Assembly (NCBI RefSeq): GCF_900177615.1
Contig: NZ_FXAP01000001.1
Location: forward strand, 254,825-318,824
Direction: 5' to 3'
DNA: 64,000 nt
Source: Plantibacter flavus
GTDB lineage: Bacteria > Actinomycetota > Actinomycetes > Actinomycetales > Microbacteriaceae
Positions 35,342 to 46,234 of the stretch are shown piece by piece (position 1 is the stretch's first letter; the number at the start of each line of letters is the position of its first letter). Made by a program: the position numbers and the translations under genes. Under the pieces are notes generated by a model. It worked only from the letters and a program-made list of their open reading frames with translations. It was not told the DNA's origin and did not search any database.

Positions 35342-36021
35342 CCCGCATCCTGCTCGTCGAAGACGAAGCGTCCCTGAGTGAACCCCTGAGCTACCTGCTC
35401 GAACGGGAGGGGTACGAGGTCGAGGTGGCGGAGGACGGCCCCTCGGCGGTCCAGGCCTTCACGGCTCGCGGCGCGGACCTCGTGTTGCTCGACCTCATGC
35501 TCCCCGGCATCCCCGGGACGGAGGTCTGCCGTCAGATCCGCGCGGTCTCGAGCACGCCGATCATCATGCTGACCGCGAAGGACTCCGAGGTCGACATCGT
35601 CGTCGGGCTCGAGCTGGGCGCCGACGACTACGTCACGAAGCCCTACTCGACCCGCGAGCTGCTCGCTCGGATCAGGGCGGTGCTGCGACGCCGTGTCGAG
35701 GCGGACCAGGCGCAGGAGGAGGTGCTGCTCGAGGCGGGCACGGTCCGGATGGACACCGAGCGTCATGTCGTCGAGGTCAACGGGGCGCCGATCCCGATGC
35801 CGCTCAAGGAGTACGAGCTGCTCGAGCTGCTCCTGCGGAACGCCGGACGGGTTCTCACGCGCGGTCAGCTGATCGACCGGGTGTGGGGGAGCGACTACTA
35901 CGGCGACACCAAGACGCTCGACGTCCACATCAAGCGCATCCGTTCCCGGATCGAGGCGAACCCTTCGGAACCGGTGATGCTCGTCACCGTTCGTGGGCTC
36001 GGCTACCGCTTCGAGGCCTGA
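35338..36021 (+). CDS. regX3: Phosphate response regulator RegX3
   Basis: A 227-residue OmpR-family regulator. The receiver has EDE at 8-10, phospho-acceptor Asp52 (ADLVLLDLMLPGIPG) and Lys in YVTKPYSTRELLARI. The winged helix contains LKEYELLELLLRNAGRVLTR and DTKTLDVHIKRIRSRIE. GTG start at 35338 inside senX3. It is the likely activator acting at the pstS PHO box. Confidence 0.95.
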   Translation: MTRILLVEDEASLSEPLSYLLEREGYEVEVAEDGPSAVQAFTARGADLVLLDLMLPGIPGTEVCRQIRAVSSTPIIMLTAKDSEVDIVVGLELGADDYVTKPYSTRELLARIRAVLRRRVEADQAQEEVLLEAGTVRMDTERHVVEVNGAPIPMPLKEYELLELLLRNAGRVLTRGQLIDRVWGSDYYGDTKTLDVHIKRIRSRIEANPSEPVMLVTVRGLGYRFEA

Positions 36022-36040
36022 CGCAGGTCCAGGACGGACG

Positions 36041-36075
36041 AACGCCCCGCAACTCTGAAGAGGTGTGGGGCGTTT
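36041..36075. terminator. regX3 terminator, shared with the convergent lipoprotein gene
   Basis: Arms AACGCCCC/GGGGCGTT with an inner CTCT/AGAG pairing, then a short TTT on the plus strand. Confidence 0.7.
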
Positions 36076-36097
36076 GGTCGTGTAGGGCGACGGAGCG

Positions 36098-36631
36098 TTA
36101 TTCGGTCGGCTCCGTGGTGGGCGTCGCGAGCGGCGTCGGCATCTCGGTGGGCTCATCCGTCGGCAGCGGCGTCGGGACGAGCGTGGAGTACTCGAGCAGC
36201 TGGCCGGTGAGGACCGGAACGCTCGCCGTGGCGCCCGTCTCGTCGCCGTACTGGAAGAAGACGTCCAGGACGGCTCCAGGCTGAACACCGAGGGACTCGA
36301 TGCGCAGCGGGTCGTTGGCTCCCGAGCCGTCGAACGTCGTCAGGCCGGGCTCCGCGAGGACCTGGAACTGCTCCTCCTTGCCCTCGATCTCGATCAGCAC
36401 CGTGTGGGCGCGGTCGTCGCGGTTCGCGACGCTGAAGACGAGGTTGCCGGTCTCGCCGTCGTCGGAGACGACGATGGCGTTGCGGACGGCCACCGAGCCG
36501 ACGGTGACACCGACGCCGTCCGAGGCGTCGTACTGCTTCAGGGTCGCCTGCGGCGCGATGAGGTTGCAACCGCTCATGCCGAGTGCGACAGCACCCGCGA
36601 CGACGATGGAAGCGATGAGACGCGCCTTCAC
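36098..36631 (-). CDS. Uncharacterised lipoprotein
   Basis: 177 residues from a GTG at 36631 with a strong GGAGGG ribosome site. The lipobox ALGMSGCNL marks a lipid anchor at about Cys22. The body has a beta-rich, Ig-like pattern with DRAHTVLIEIEGKEEQF, and the C-terminus is a Pro/Thr-rich tail (PTPLPTDEPTEMPTPL). Similar secreted lipoproteins occur beside carD in related actinobacteria as I recall. Function unknown. Confidence 0.75.
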   Translation of the reverse strand: MKARLIASIVVAGAVALGMSGCNLIAPQATLKQYDASDGVGVTVGSVAVRNAIVVSDDGETGNLVFSVANRDDRAHTVLIEIEGKEEQFQVLAEPGLTTFDGSGANDPLRIESLGVQPGAVLDVFFQYGDETGATASVPVLTGQLLEYSTLVPTPLPTDEPTEMPTPLATPTTEPTE

Positions 36632-36807
36632 AGAACCCTCCAAGATGTGGTGGCCCCGGGCGCAGACGAGTGACAGGTGTCCCGGGATCCGGATTCGAGT
36701 CTAGCCCACGCCTGCGAAGGGGTGTGGCCGGGTCGTCGGCCGGTGATCGACCGGTGCACCACCCGGTCCGCGGGCCACCCGGTACCCGGCTCTGATCAGG
36801 GGTCCCG

Positions 36808-36816
36808 TGGTATTCT
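36808..36816 (+). promoter_or_regulatory. Extended -10 promoter of carD
   Basis: TGGTATTCT (TG, one base, TATTCT) lies 26 bases before the carD start, giving a short leader. CarD itself stabilises open complexes at weak promoters, so autoregulation is possible. Confidence 0.5.
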
Positions 36817-36842
36817 GGGAGACGCTGAAGGGACCGAGACCC

Positions 36843-37325
36843 ATGATCTTCGAAGTTGGCGAGACCGTCGTCTACCCGCACCATGGCGCCGCGACCATCA
36901 CCGAGGTGAAGACCCGGATCATCAAGGGCCAGGAGAAGCTCTACCTGAAGCTCCGCGTCACCCAGGGCGACCTCATGATCGAGGTCCCGGCCGAGAACGT
37001 CGACCTGGTCGGGGTGCGCGACGTCATCGGACGCGAGGGCGTCGACCGCGTGTTCGACGTGCTCCGTGCGCCGTTCACCGAGGAGCCGACGAACTGGTCC
37101 CGCCGCTACAAGGCGAACGTCGAGAAGCTGGCCTCGGGCGACGTCATCAAGGTCTCCGAGGTGGTCCGCGACCTGTGGCGTCGCGACCAGGACCGAGGCC
37201 TCTCCGCGGGAGAGAAGCGGATGCTCGCGAAGGCCCGCCAGATCCTGGTCTCCGAACTAGCGTTGGCGGAGCAGACCGACGAGGAACAGGCGTCGTCGGT
37301 CCTCGACGAGGTCCTCGCTTCCTGA
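36843..37325 (+). CDS. carD: RNA polymerase-binding transcription factor CarD
   Basis: 160 residues. The N-terminal polymerase-interacting Tudor-like domain spans about 1-58 ([20 protein letters not shown]), and the C-terminal helical DNA-binding domain includes [17 protein letters not shown] and [15 protein letters not shown]. It stabilises the polymerase-promoter open complex, mainly at rRNA and growth-related promoters, and is essential in mycobacteria. ATG at 36843. It precedes ispDF by 46 bases, as in mycobacteria. Confidence 0.96.
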   Translation: MIFEVGETVVYPHHGAATITEVKTRIIKGQEKLYLKLRVTQGDLMIEVPAENVDLVGVRDVIGREGVDRVFDVLRAPFTEEPTNWSRRYKANVEKLASGDVIKVSEVVRDLWRRDQDRGLSAGEKRMLAKARQILVSELALAEQTDEEQASSVLDEVLAS

Positions 37326-37371
37326 GTCGACCGTCCGTTCAGGCGGGGCGCCCGAGAAGTAGGCTCGTGGC

Positions 37372-38616
37372 ATGACTGCGATCGACGAACCGGGTGCCGC
37401 CGCCGACCCCTCCCTGGACGGCCCGGCTGTCGGCGTGATCGTCGTGGCGGCGGGCAGTGGGACGCGCCTCGGTGCCGGGATCCCCAAGGCGTTCGTGTCG
37501 CTCGCCGGCAGCACCGTGCTCGAACACGCGCTCGCTCCGGTCTTCCGCCTGCGCGACGCGGTCCAGGTCGTCGTCGTGGTCCCAGCGGATCGCGTCGGTG
37601 AGGCGGAGGCGATCGGACGTCGCGCGGCGGGGAAGGCGGCCGACCACCTCCGTGTCGCCGTCGGAGGCGACACGAGACAGTCCTCCGTCCTCGCCGGACT
37701 CGCCGCCCTGTGGCCGGGAGTCCGCACGGTGCTCGTCCACGACGCCGCACGGGCGCTCACCCCGACCGAGCAGTTCGAACGGGTGATCGACGCCGCCGCG
37801 CGAACGGGGTGGGGGGTCGTGCCGGGTCTCCCGGTGACCGACACGATCAAGCGGGTCGACGCGGGCGATCTCGTCGAGCAGACCGTTGATCGGGCCGCCC
37901 TCAGAGCCGTCCAGACACCGCAGGCGTTCCCGCGTGATGGCCTCGTCGCGGCCTTCCGCGTCGCCGAGGACCGCCTCGCGGCGGCCACCGACGATGCGGC
38001 GCTCTACGCGGACGCCGGACACCCCGTCCTCACGGTCGCGGGATCGGAGGCGGCGTTCAAGATCACGACCCCGTGGGACGCCCAGCGTGCGGAGCGACTC
38101 CTGGTGGACCGGGACCGGGAGCGCGAGGTGGGCGCACGGCCGACCACCTCGATCAGGACCGGCATCGGCATCGACGTCCACGCCTTCACCGACGACGGCG
38201 AGCTGAGCCTCGCCGGCCTCAGCTGGCCGGGGGAACGCCCGCTGGCCGGACACAGCGACGGGGATGCGGTCGCCCACGCCATCGTCGACGCCGTGTTGTC
38301 CGCTGCCGGCCTCGGTGACATCGGCTCCATGTTCGGCACCGACGACCCCCGCTTCGCCGGGGCGAGTGGCGCGGTCTTCCTGCGGGCAGCTGTCGAACGG
38401 CTGCACGCCGCAGGCTTCGTCGTCGTCAACGTCGCGGTGCAGCTCGTCGGCAACCGCCCGCGGTTCGCGCCGCGTCGGACGGAGGCGGAGGGCGTGCTGA
38501 GCGGGTTGGTCCACGGGCCGGTCAGCATCGCGGCGACGACTACGGATGCGCTCGGGTTCACCGGCCGTGGCGAGGGTGTCACGGCCATCGCCACAGCCCT
38601 CATCGAGCGCCGCTGA
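37372..38616 (+). CDS. ispDF: Bifunctional IspD-IspF (MEP pathway)
   Basis: 414 residues. IspD (about 18-235) is the cytidylyltransferase making CDP-methylerythritol, with VIVVAAGSGTRLGAGIPKAF and VLVHDAARALTP. IspF (about 255-414) makes the cyclic diphosphate, with GIGIDVHAF, LAGHSDGDAVAHAIVDA and the late TTTDALGFTGRGEG. Mycobacteria have two separate adjacent genes here; this is a fused form. It probably shares the carD transcript. Confidence 0.95.
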   Translation: MTAIDEPGAAADPSLDGPAVGVIVVAAGSGTRLGAGIPKAFVSLAGSTVLEHALAPVFRLRDAVQVVVVVPADRVGEAEAIGRRAAGKAADHLRVAVGGDTRQSSVLAGLAALWPGVRTVLVHDAARALTPTEQFERVIDAAARTGWGVVPGLPVTDTIKRVDAGDLVEQTVDRAALRAVQTPQAFPRDGLVAAFRVAEDRLAAATDDAALYADAGHPVLTVAGSEAAFKITTPWDAQRAERLLVDRDREREVGARPTTSIRTGIGIDVHAFTDDGELSLAGLSWPGERPLAGHSDGDAVAHAIVDAVLSAAGLGDIGSMFGTDDPRFAGASGAVFLRAAVERLHAAGFVVVNVAVQLVGNRPRFAPRRTEAEGVLSGLVHGPVSIAATTTDALGFTGRGEGVTAIATALIERR

Positions 38617-38627
38617 CGGGTCGACCC

Positions 38628-39740
38628 TCAGACGGCGGACGTGCCCTCGTCGACCGACGCACTGAGCCCGAGGAACCGGCCGTATTCGCCAGCGGCCCGT
38701 CGGAACCCCGCCTGCACCCGCTGCGACAGCGGTTGGAACGGCGTCGGGGTGACGATGACGCCGGTCGCGCTCGTCCGTCGGCGCCAAGTGCCGACGACGC
38801 GCCCGTCGACGGCGATCATCGGGAGGAAGATGCCGTTCGCGCCGGGCACGATGCGGTCTGCGAACGCCGCAGGGAGCGTCAACTCGCGGTCGCGGTAGCC
38901 GAGGAGCAGCTCGTCGAATCCGGGAAGCGCGAGCACCCGCGGTGGTCGTGGAGCAGATGGCGGCTCGATGCCCTCGGCCGTCGACCAGCGGGTGGCCCCG
39001 TCGCGCGATTCGGAGAACAGCCGTCCGGCGGCCACCTCGACGCCGCGTTTCGCCTGGGCGACGGTGAGCTTCGACCACCAGGTGAGGTCGGCGATCGTCG
39101 ACGGGCCGTGGCCGGTGAGATATCGGACGACGAACTCGCCGAGCGCCTCGTCCGCCTCGAGGACCCGCGGTGCACGGATCCACTCCTCAGTCAGGACGAG
39201 TGCCTGCTGTCTCCCTGCGGGAGGTCCCCAGCAGACCACGCCCGACATCGCGAGTTCCATGATGAGGTGGGAGCCTCGTTGTCCGTCGATCGGGATCCCG
39301 GCATCGGTGTGGGCCGTCAACAACTCCTCCCTCGTCACGCGCCGATGCCCGCTGAGCAATCCCTCGGTGAGCGCACGGGAGCGCGAGAAGGTCTCGGCGT
39401 CGAGCTCGAGCTGACGGTGTCTGGCGGCGATCGTCGAGCGGACCCGCGGGACACCGAGTCCGAGCAGCCACCCGAGGTCCTCTGCGGCGACGAGATGCAG
39501 GGTGCCGCGCATCGGCCAGGACCGGACGATCGAGCCGTCCTCGAGCGCCGCGAGCACCTCGTCCATCGTGGTGCCGGTCGACCTGACGCCGACCGCCCAC
39601 AGCGACGAAGCCAGGTCTTGGGCCTGGACCGCGAGCAGCCGCGAGACGACACCCGAGGGGGAGTGGTGATCGGCTCCAGCGAGGAGCTGGGCCGCGAGTC
39701 GCGCGTGGAGAACCTGCTGGTCGTCGCGTCCCGTGGTCAT
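38628..39740 (-). CDS. Winged-helix DNA-binding protein, AlkZ/YcaQ-like (HTH_42)
   Basis: 370 residues. It has the family's repeated winged-helix layout and the VSRLLAVQAQDLASSLWAVG segment with the QAQD motif near residue 40, then RSWPMRGTLHLVAAEDLGWLL. Relatives such as AlkZ and YcaQ are DNA glycosylases that unhook interstrand crosslinks; whether this member has glycosylase activity cannot be read here. It stands alone on the minus strand between ispDF and cysS. Confidence 0.8.
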   Translation of the reverse strand: MTTGRDDQQVLHARLAAQLLAGADHHSPSGVVSRLLAVQAQDLASSLWAVGVRSTGTTMDEVLAALEDGSIVRSWPMRGTLHLVAAEDLGWLLGLGVPRVRSTIAARHRQLELDAETFSRSRALTEGLLSGHRRVTREELLTAHTDAGIPIDGQRGSHLIMELAMSGVVCWGPPAGRQQALVLTEEWIRAPRVLEADEALGEFVVRYLTGHGPSTIADLTWWSKLTVAQAKRGVEVAAGRLFSESRDGATRWSTAEGIEPPSAPRPPRVLALPGFDELLLGYRDRELTLPAAFADRIVPGANGIFLPMIAVDGRVVGTWRRRTSATGVIVTPTPFQPLSQRVQAGFRRAAGEYGRFLGLSASVDEGTSAV

Positions 39741-39780
39741 GGGACCATCATGCCCGGACGGCGGCGGCTAGTCTGGTCTC

Positions 39781-41235
39781 GTGGCCCTCCGACTCTACGA
39801 TTCGAAAACGCAGTCCCTCCGGGACTTCGTGCCGCTCCGCGAAGCCGAGGCGGGGCTGTACGTCTGCGGACCGACCGTGCAGTCCTCTCCGCACATCGGA
39901 CACCTGCGCAGCGCGCTCGTCTACGACCAGTTGCGACGCTGGTTGACGGCCTCAGGGGTCCGCGTCACGCTCGTCCGCAACGTCACCGACATCGATGACA
40001 AGATCCTCGCGAACGCCGCCGCCGGCGTCGAGGGCGGGTTCGCCGAGCCAGGCGAGGAGTGGTGGGCGCTCGCCTACCGGTACGAACTCGAGTTCACGGC
40101 CGCCTACCGTGCCCTGGGCATCCTTCCCCCGAGCTACGAGCCACGCGCGACGGCGAGCATCCCCGAGATGCAGGAGCTCATCGAGCGGCTCATCGACGCC
40201 GGGCACGCGTACCCGGCTCCCGATGACTCCGGCGACGTCTACTTCGACACCGCCTCATGGAGCCGCTACGGCGAACTCACCCGGCAGAGCGCCGAGCACA
40301 TGGAGGCCGCGACCGACGCCGACCCACGCGGCAAACGGGATCCCCGCGACTTCGCGCTGTGGAAGGGCACCAAGCCTGGGGAGCCTCGCTCGGCGAGCTG
40401 GATGTCGCCCTGGGGCGAGGGACGGCCCGGCTGGCACATCGAGTGCTCGGCGATGTCGACCAAGTACCTCGGCGAGGAGTTCGACATCCACGGCGGCGGA
40501 CTCGACCTCCGGTTCCCTCACCACGAGAACGAGCTCGCCCAGTCGAGCGCAGCCGGCGACCCCTTCGCCCGGTACTGGTTGCACAACGGGCTGGTCGCCG
40601 TCACGGGCGGGCAGAAGATGTCGAAGTCCCTCGGCAACTCCGTCTACGCCGCCGACCTCCTGGCAGCAGCCCGTCCGCTCGTCGTCCGCTACTACCTCGG
40701 TGCAGCGCAGTACCGATCGACACTCGAGTTCCATCCGGGCGCACTCGCCGAGGCCGAAGCCGCACTCGGACGCATCGAGGGCTTCCTCGATCGCGCCGCC
40801 CGCGCCGACCTGCTCACCGAGACGACCACCGCCGCCAGTCGAGCGACGCTCCCGGCCGCCTTCGTCGAGGCCATGGACGACGACCTGAACATCCCCCGCG
40901 CGCTCGCCGTGTTGCATGACGCCGTGCGCGTCGGCAACGCCGCCCTCGATGGCGGCGACGACCTGGCGACAGCCCGCGAGCGTGCGGTCGCCGTCCTCGA
41001 CATGACCCGGGTGCTCGGCATCGACCCGACCGACCCCTCGTGGTCGTCGGGCACCGACCCCGTCACTCACCGATCCCTGTCCGCACTCGTCGAGCGTCTG
41101 CTCGTCGATCGCGCGGACGCCAGGGTCGCCAAGGATTTCGCAGCGGCCGACCGGATCCGCGACGAACTCACAGCGGCTGGGATCACCATCGAAGACACCC
41201 CGTCCGGAGCACATTGGAGTATCAGTGGCAAGTAA
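39781..41235 (+). CDS. cysS: Cysteinyl-tRNA synthetase
   Basis: 484 residues, class I synthetase. Seen: [19 protein letters not shown] (HIGH motif plus zinc Cys), [15 protein letters not shown], the [11 protein letters not shown] segment, and [11 protein letters not shown]. The full length and complete C-terminal anticodon region favour CysS over its shorter mycothiol paralogue MshC. GTG start at 39781. It overlaps rlmB by 11 bases. Confidence 0.95.
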   Translation: MALRLYDSKTQSLRDFVPLREAEAGLYVCGPTVQSSPHIGHLRSALVYDQLRRWLTASGVRVTLVRNVTDIDDKILANAAAGVEGGFAEPGEEWWALAYRYELEFTAAYRALGILPPSYEPRATASIPEMQELIERLIDAGHAYPAPDDSGDVYFDTASWSRYGELTRQSAEHMEAATDADPRGKRDPRDFALWKGTKPGEPRSASWMSPWGEGRPGWHIECSAMSTKYLGEEFDIHGGGLDLRFPHHENELAQSSAAGDPFARYWLHNGLVAVTGGQKMSKSLGNSVYAADLLAAARPLVVRYYLGAAQYRSTLEFHPGALAEAEAALGRIEGFLDRAARADLLTETTTAASRATLPAAFVEAMDDDLNIPRALAVLHDAVRVGNAALDGGDDLATARERAVAVLDMTRVLGIDPTDPSWSSGTDPVTHRSLSALVERLLVDRADARVAKDFAAADRIRDELTAAGITIEDTPSGAHWSISGK

Positions 41236-42235
41236 GCCTTCCCGCCCGACCGGGCCGAAGAAAGCGAAGAAGGGTCCCACCAAGGGCACCGGTGGCCTCG
41301 GCCGCAAGGCGCTCGAGGGTCGTGGACCGACCCCCAAGGCCGAGGACCGCGCCTGGCACCCGGCCGGCAAGCGGAAGGCCGCGCAGGAGCGCTACGCGGC
41401 CTCCGGCGGCACCGGCAAGCCGAAGCAGGCGGCCGGCCAGAACGGACGCCCGTCCACGAACGGCCGGACCAAGCAGAAGTCGAGCGACGAGTCCGAGGTC
41501 GTCACGGGCCGCAACTCCGTCCTCGAAGCGCTCCGCGCGAAGATCCCGGCCACCACGCTGTACGTCGCGACCCGCATCGAGATGGACGACCGGGTGAAGG
41601 AGGCGCTCAGCATCGCCACCCGACGCGGGATCCCGGTGCTCGAGGTCATGCGTCCGGAGCTCGACCGCATGGCCGGATTCGACGGCGTGCACCAGGGCCT
41701 AGCCATCAAGGTGCCGCCCTACGAGTACGCGCACCCCATGGAGCTGCTCGACCAGGTCATCGCCCGTGGCGAGAACCCGTTGTTCATCGCCCTCGACGGC
41801 ATCACCGACCCCCGGAACCTGGGTGCGATCATCCGATCGACCGCAGCCTTCGGTGGTCACGGAGTGATCCTGCCGCAGCGCCGGAGCGTGGGCCTCACCG
41901 CCTCCGCGTGGAAGACCTCGGCCGGCGCGGCGGCTCGGACGCCGGTCGCGATGGCCGCCAACCTCACCCAGACGCTCAAGGCGTTCAAGGAGCGCGGCGT
42001 CTTCGTGATCGGTCTCGACGGCGACGGCGACGTCTCCCTCCCGGGGCTCGAACTCGCCGACCAGCCGATCCTCGTGGTCGTCGGCAGCGAGGGCAAGGGC
42101 CTGTCCCGCCTCGTCACCGAGACCTGCGACGCGGTCGTGTCGATCCCGATCTCGGCCTCGACCGAATCGCTCAACGCCGGGATCGCGGCCAGCGTGACGC
42201 TGTACGAGATCGCGCGTCGCCGTAACGCGGAGTAG
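41225..42235 (+). CDS. rlmB: 23S rRNA 2'-O-methyltransferase, RlmB/TrmH (SPOUT) family
   Basis: 336 residues. A basic, disordered N-terminal extension of about 90 residues, rich in Lys/Gly/Pro, precedes the substrate-binding domain ([24 protein letters not shown]) and the knotted SPOUT domain with [35 protein letters not shown] and [20 protein letters not shown]. It probably methylates G2251-equivalent in 23S rRNA. GTG start at 41225, overlapping cysS as in mycobacteria. Confidence 0.92.
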   Translation: MASKPSRPTGPKKAKKGPTKGTGGLGRKALEGRGPTPKAEDRAWHPAGKRKAAQERYAASGGTGKPKQAAGQNGRPSTNGRTKQKSSDESEVVTGRNSVLEALRAKIPATTLYVATRIEMDDRVKEALSIATRRGIPVLEVMRPELDRMAGFDGVHQGLAIKVPPYEYAHPMELLDQVIARGENPLFIALDGITDPRNLGAIIRSTAAFGGHGVILPQRRSVGLTASAWKTSAGAAARTPVAMAANLTQTLKAFKERGVFVIGLDGDGDVSLPGLELADQPILVVVGSEGKGLSRLVTETCDAVVSIPISASTESLNAGIAASVTLYEIARRRNAE

Positions 42236-42264
42236 TCGAACGGCGCTCGCACCGTACGAACGAG

Positions 42265-42304
42265 GACAGGCCCTCGGAACGGATCTCCGTTCCGAGGGCC
42301 TGTC
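42265..42304. terminator. rlmB terminator
   Basis: Perfect 19-base arms (42265-42283 and 42286-42304, core CCCTCGGAACGGA) with a 2-base centre, between convergent genes. Confidence 0.88.
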
Positions 42305-42331
42305 TGTCGTCAGTCGAGGTGACGGACCCGA

Positions 42332-43612
42332 TCAGACGAGGTCTCGCCAGTCGACCGGTCCGGTCATGGCGGCGGGGAGGCTGATCGCCTCGGTCGGCGG
42401 CACGATCATGGTCGCTTCGTCGCGGCGGTGCCGCAGGACGGTGTTCACGTAGGAACCGACGGCTTCCGCCAGGGGGATGTCGCGACCCTCGTTCTGCGCG
42501 AGGAACCAGCGGTGCTCCAGGAGTTGGTGGAAGATCTCGGCGGGCTCGAGCTTGCCGCGGAGTTCGCGCGGGATCGCCTTCACCACCGGCTCGAACACGC
42601 GGATGAGCCACTCGTGCGCCGCCATCTCCTCGTCGAACCCGTCCTTCCCGAACGAGGCCGAGTAGGCGTCGAGGTCGTTGAGCAGTCGCCTCGCCTGGTT
42701 CTCGCCAGCATCGAGGCCGGTGAGCCGCAGGAGGCGGCGCTGGTGATGCCCGGCGTCGACGACCTTCGGCTGGATCCGCACGGTCGAGCCCTGGTCGGTC
42801 GTCTTGATCGCGAGTTCCTCGATGTCGAAGCCGAGTTCGTTCAGGCGGTGGACGCGCTCGGTGATGCGCCAGCGCTCGGACGCGTCGAAGGACTCGGAGC
42901 CCGTGAGCTCCTTCCAGAGGGACCGGTAGGCGGCGACGATGCCGTTGCTCACGGTGACCGGGTCGAGTTCGGCGTCGGCGCGTCCGCCGGCCTCGAGATC
43001 GAGGAGCTCGCCGGCGATGTTCACCCGGGCGATCTCGAGGTCGTTCTCACGCTGCCCGTTCGACAGCCCGCCCTCGTAGAGCTTGCCCGTCTCGGCGTCG
43101 ACGAGGTAGGCCGCGAAGGCGCCGGCGTCGCGCCGGAAGAGCGTGTTCGACAGCGACACGTCGCCCCAGAAGAAGCCGACGATGTGCAGGCGGACGAGGA
43201 GGACGGCGAGTGCGTCGACGAGGCGGGTCGCGGTGTCGGGCCGGAGGGTGCCCTGGAAGAGCGCGCGGTAGGGGAGTGAGAACTTCAGGTGCCGCGTCAC
43301 GAGCACACTCGGCAGTTCGCGGCCCTTGCGGTCGCTCCGGTTCGTGATGACCGCGAGCGGGTCGACGCAGGGGATGTCGAGCCGCTGCAGGGTGCGCAAC
43401 ATGTCGTACTCGCCCTTCGCCATCTCCGCGGTCGTCTCCTTGACCGCGATCACGTAGCCGGACAGGTTCGCGAACCGGACCAGGTGGCGTGAGATGCCCT
43501 TCGGGAGCGAGGCGATGGCCTCATTCGGCCAGTTCTCGAGGGGGAGCTCCCAGGGGAGGTCGAGCAGCGCCGGGTCGACGGTGGCAGCGGTGATGTTCAA
43601 TGCGCCGGACAT
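42332..43612 (-). CDS. DUF4032 protein with kinase-like fold
   Basis: 426 residues. The N-terminal half looks like a lipopolysaccharide-kinase-type fold: VIAVKETTAEMAKGEYDMLRTL (lysine and helix C), LHIVGFFWGDVSLSNTLF (catalytic-loop GD...N) and AYLVDAETGKLY (metal-binding D). The C-terminal DUF4032 domain follows (about 220-400). Substrate and partners are unknown; the family is largely actinobacterial. The catalytic pattern is close to an active phosphotransferase. It ends beside the rlmB terminator. Confidence 0.8.
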   Translation of the reverse strand: MSGALNITAATVDPALLDLPWELPLENWPNEAIASLPKGISRHLVRFANLSGYVIAVKETTAEMAKGEYDMLRTLQRLDIPCVDPLAVITNRSDRKGRELPSVLVTRHLKFSLPYRALFQGTLRPDTATRLVDALAVLLVRLHIVGFFWGDVSLSNTLFRRDAGAFAAYLVDAETGKLYEGGLSNGQRENDLEIARVNIAGELLDLEAGGRADAELDPVTVSNGIVAAYRSLWKELTGSESFDASERWRITERVHRLNELGFDIEELAIKTTDQGSTVRIQPKVVDAGHHQRRLLRLTGLDAGENQARRLLNDLDAYSASFGKDGFDEEMAAHEWLIRVFEPVVKAIPRELRGKLEPAEIFHQLLEHRWFLAQNEGRDIPLAEAVGSYVNTVLRHRRDEATMIVPPTEAISLPAAMTGPVDWRDLV

Positions 43613-43663
43613 GGTGCGGAGCGCTCCTCGGTGATGGTCGTGCTGATACTGGACAAGCGAAAA

Positions 43664-43708
43664 CGACGATGGCCGAGCGATCGGAGACCGACCGCTCGAC
43701 CATCGTCG
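43664..43708. terminator. Hairpin after the sugar-ABC ATPase gene
   Basis: Interrupted arms CGACGATGG/CCATCGTCG, CGAGCG/CGCTCG and TCGG/CCGA fold into one long stem. It follows the minus-strand ATPase stop at 43717 and precedes no plus-strand gene. Confidence 0.8.
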
Positions 43709-43716
43709 GCGGGAAA

Positions 43717-44826
<1,110 letters not shown>

Positions 44827-45082
44827 GGTTGTTCTCCTTCACCGGCAGGTACGTGCCGGACGATCCGTTGTGAATGGACGCGAACCAGTCATCGATGGCC
44901 GGTTCGCCGTCCCAGTATGCCACGACCTCCTGTGAATGGAAGGTCCAGCGGCCAGCGGATCTCTCGGTGGACGCACAGCCGGCTCCCGGCCTGGTTTGGG
45001 CCTCTCTCAGGCGGCAGGTCTACGATTACTCTGTTTGGCGCTGCTTCGTCTCCGCAGCGCGAGCCCCCCGAAACGAGGATCA

Positions 45083-46051
45083 ATGTCTGGCGCTGGATCG
45101 CAGAACCGACCGACCAAGAACGAACGACGCGACGCGGCACGCGAGAAGGCGCGGGTGCTGCGCGAGCAGCAGAAGCGCCGTGACCGCCGCAACCGGGTGC
45201 TGCTCCAGGGCGGCATCGTGCTCGGTGCGCTCGCGATCGTGGCGGTGGTGGCGGTCATCATCGTGACGTCGATCAAGCCCGCCGGACCGGTCCCGACCGC
45301 GGCCAAGAACGACGGTTTCACCGTCTCCGCCGGCTTGCAGCTGGTCGGAGCCCCGGCCACTGCGTCGACGCCCACGCCGAGCGCGACCGATCCGGCCGCC
45401 CCCGCGGAGCCCGCCCCGGCCGAGACGCCGGCGGCCACCGAGACCCCGGCCGCCGACGGCGTCGCGATCTCCGTCTACCAGGACTTCCTCTGCCCCTACT
45501 GCGGTCAGTTCGAGACCACGAACGCCGAGCAGGTCAAGGGCTGGCTCGAGGCCGGTGCCGCGACGTACACGGTGCACCCCCTCGCAACGCTGAGCAACCT
45601 CTCGCTCGGGACGCAGTACTCGCTGCGCGCCTCGAACGCGGCGGCCTGCGTCGCGGAGTACTCGCCGAACGACTTCTTCTCCTTCAACACCGCACTGTTC
45701 GAGAACCAGCCCAAGGAGAACACCGAGGGCCTGACCGACGCCGAGCTGAAGTCGATCGCCAAGGGCGTCATCTCCGGCGGCGAGAAGAAGATCAACGCCT
45801 GCATCGACGACGGCACCTACAAGTCGTGGGTGAAGGACTCGACCGACCGTGCACGCAGCGGCCCGCTGCCCGGCACCGACGTCGCCAAGGTCGAGGGGAC
45901 GCCGACCATCCTGGTGAACGGCAAGCAGTACACGGGTTCGCTCACCGACGCCGAGCAGTTCGCGGCCTTCGTCCTCGCCGTCTCGAGCGAGAGCTACTCC
46001 ACCGGGACGCCGACGCCGGGTGCCAGCGAGTCGCCCGTGACCAACGGCTGA
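45083..46051 (+). CDS. Membrane-anchored DsbA-like thioredoxin-fold protein
   Basis: 322 residues. A basic, coiled N-terminus (residues 8-40, RDAAREKARVLREQQKRRDR) precedes one membrane helix (about 42-64), a Pro/Ala/Thr linker (about 90-125) and a thioredoxin_4 domain with the redox motif DFLCPYCGQFE (CPYC), a second Cys pair further on (AACVAE, NACIDD) and the cis-Pro loop VEGTPTILVNGKQY. It should act outside the membrane in disulfide formation. Start ATG at 45083. Monocistronic before tRNA-Thr. Confidence 0.88.
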   Translation: MSGAGSQNRPTKNERRDAAREKARVLREQQKRRDRRNRVLLQGGIVLGALAIVAVVAVIIVTSIKPAGPVPTAAKNDGFTVSAGLQLVGAPATASTPTPSATDPAAPAEPAPAETPAATETPAADGVAISVYQDFLCPYCGQFETTNAEQVKGWLEAGAATYTVHPLATLSNLSLGTQYSLRASNAAACVAEYSPNDFFSFNTALFENQPKENTEGLTDAELKSIAKGVISGGEKKINACIDDGTYKSWVKDSTDRARSGPLPGTDVAKVEGTPTILVNGKQYTGSLTDAEQFAAFVLAVSSESYSTGTPTPGASESPVTNG

Positions 46052-46097
46052 TCCGCCGTCATCGTAGGATGGATGAGACCGGGGCCAGCCCCTGTCG

Positions 46098-46173
46098 GCC
46101 GACGTGGCGCAATTGGTAGCGCAACGCTCTTGTAAAGCGTAGGTTACGGGTTCAAGTCCCGTCGTCGGCTCCA
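46098..46173 (+). tRNA. tRNA-Thr (TGT)
   Basis: 76 bases with encoded CCA. The acceptor arms GCCGACG and CGTCGGC pair perfectly; the D arm holds TGGCGCAATTGGTAGCGCA; the anticodon loop CTTGTAA gives TGT; the T arm has GGTTCAAGTCC. Confidence 0.97.
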
Positions 46174-46178
46174 GCCGA

Positions 46179-46213
46179 GAACCGCCCGCTCAGCCTTGCT
46201 GAGTGGGCGGTTC
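46179..46213 (+). terminator. tRNA-Thr terminator or attenuator
   Basis: Arms GAACCGCCC/GGGCGGTTC and CTCAGC/GCTGAG with a 3-base loop start 5 bases after the tRNA CCA end. The next gene starts only 21 bases downstream and shows no obvious promoter, so partial read-through could express it. Confidence 0.75.
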
Positions 46214-46234
46214 CTCATTGGAAGGAACCCTCCC

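Noticed and set aside
39781-41235. mshC (mycothiol ligase) instead of cysS
   Set aside because: Length, full anticodon-side region and location after ispDF and before rlmB favour cysS.
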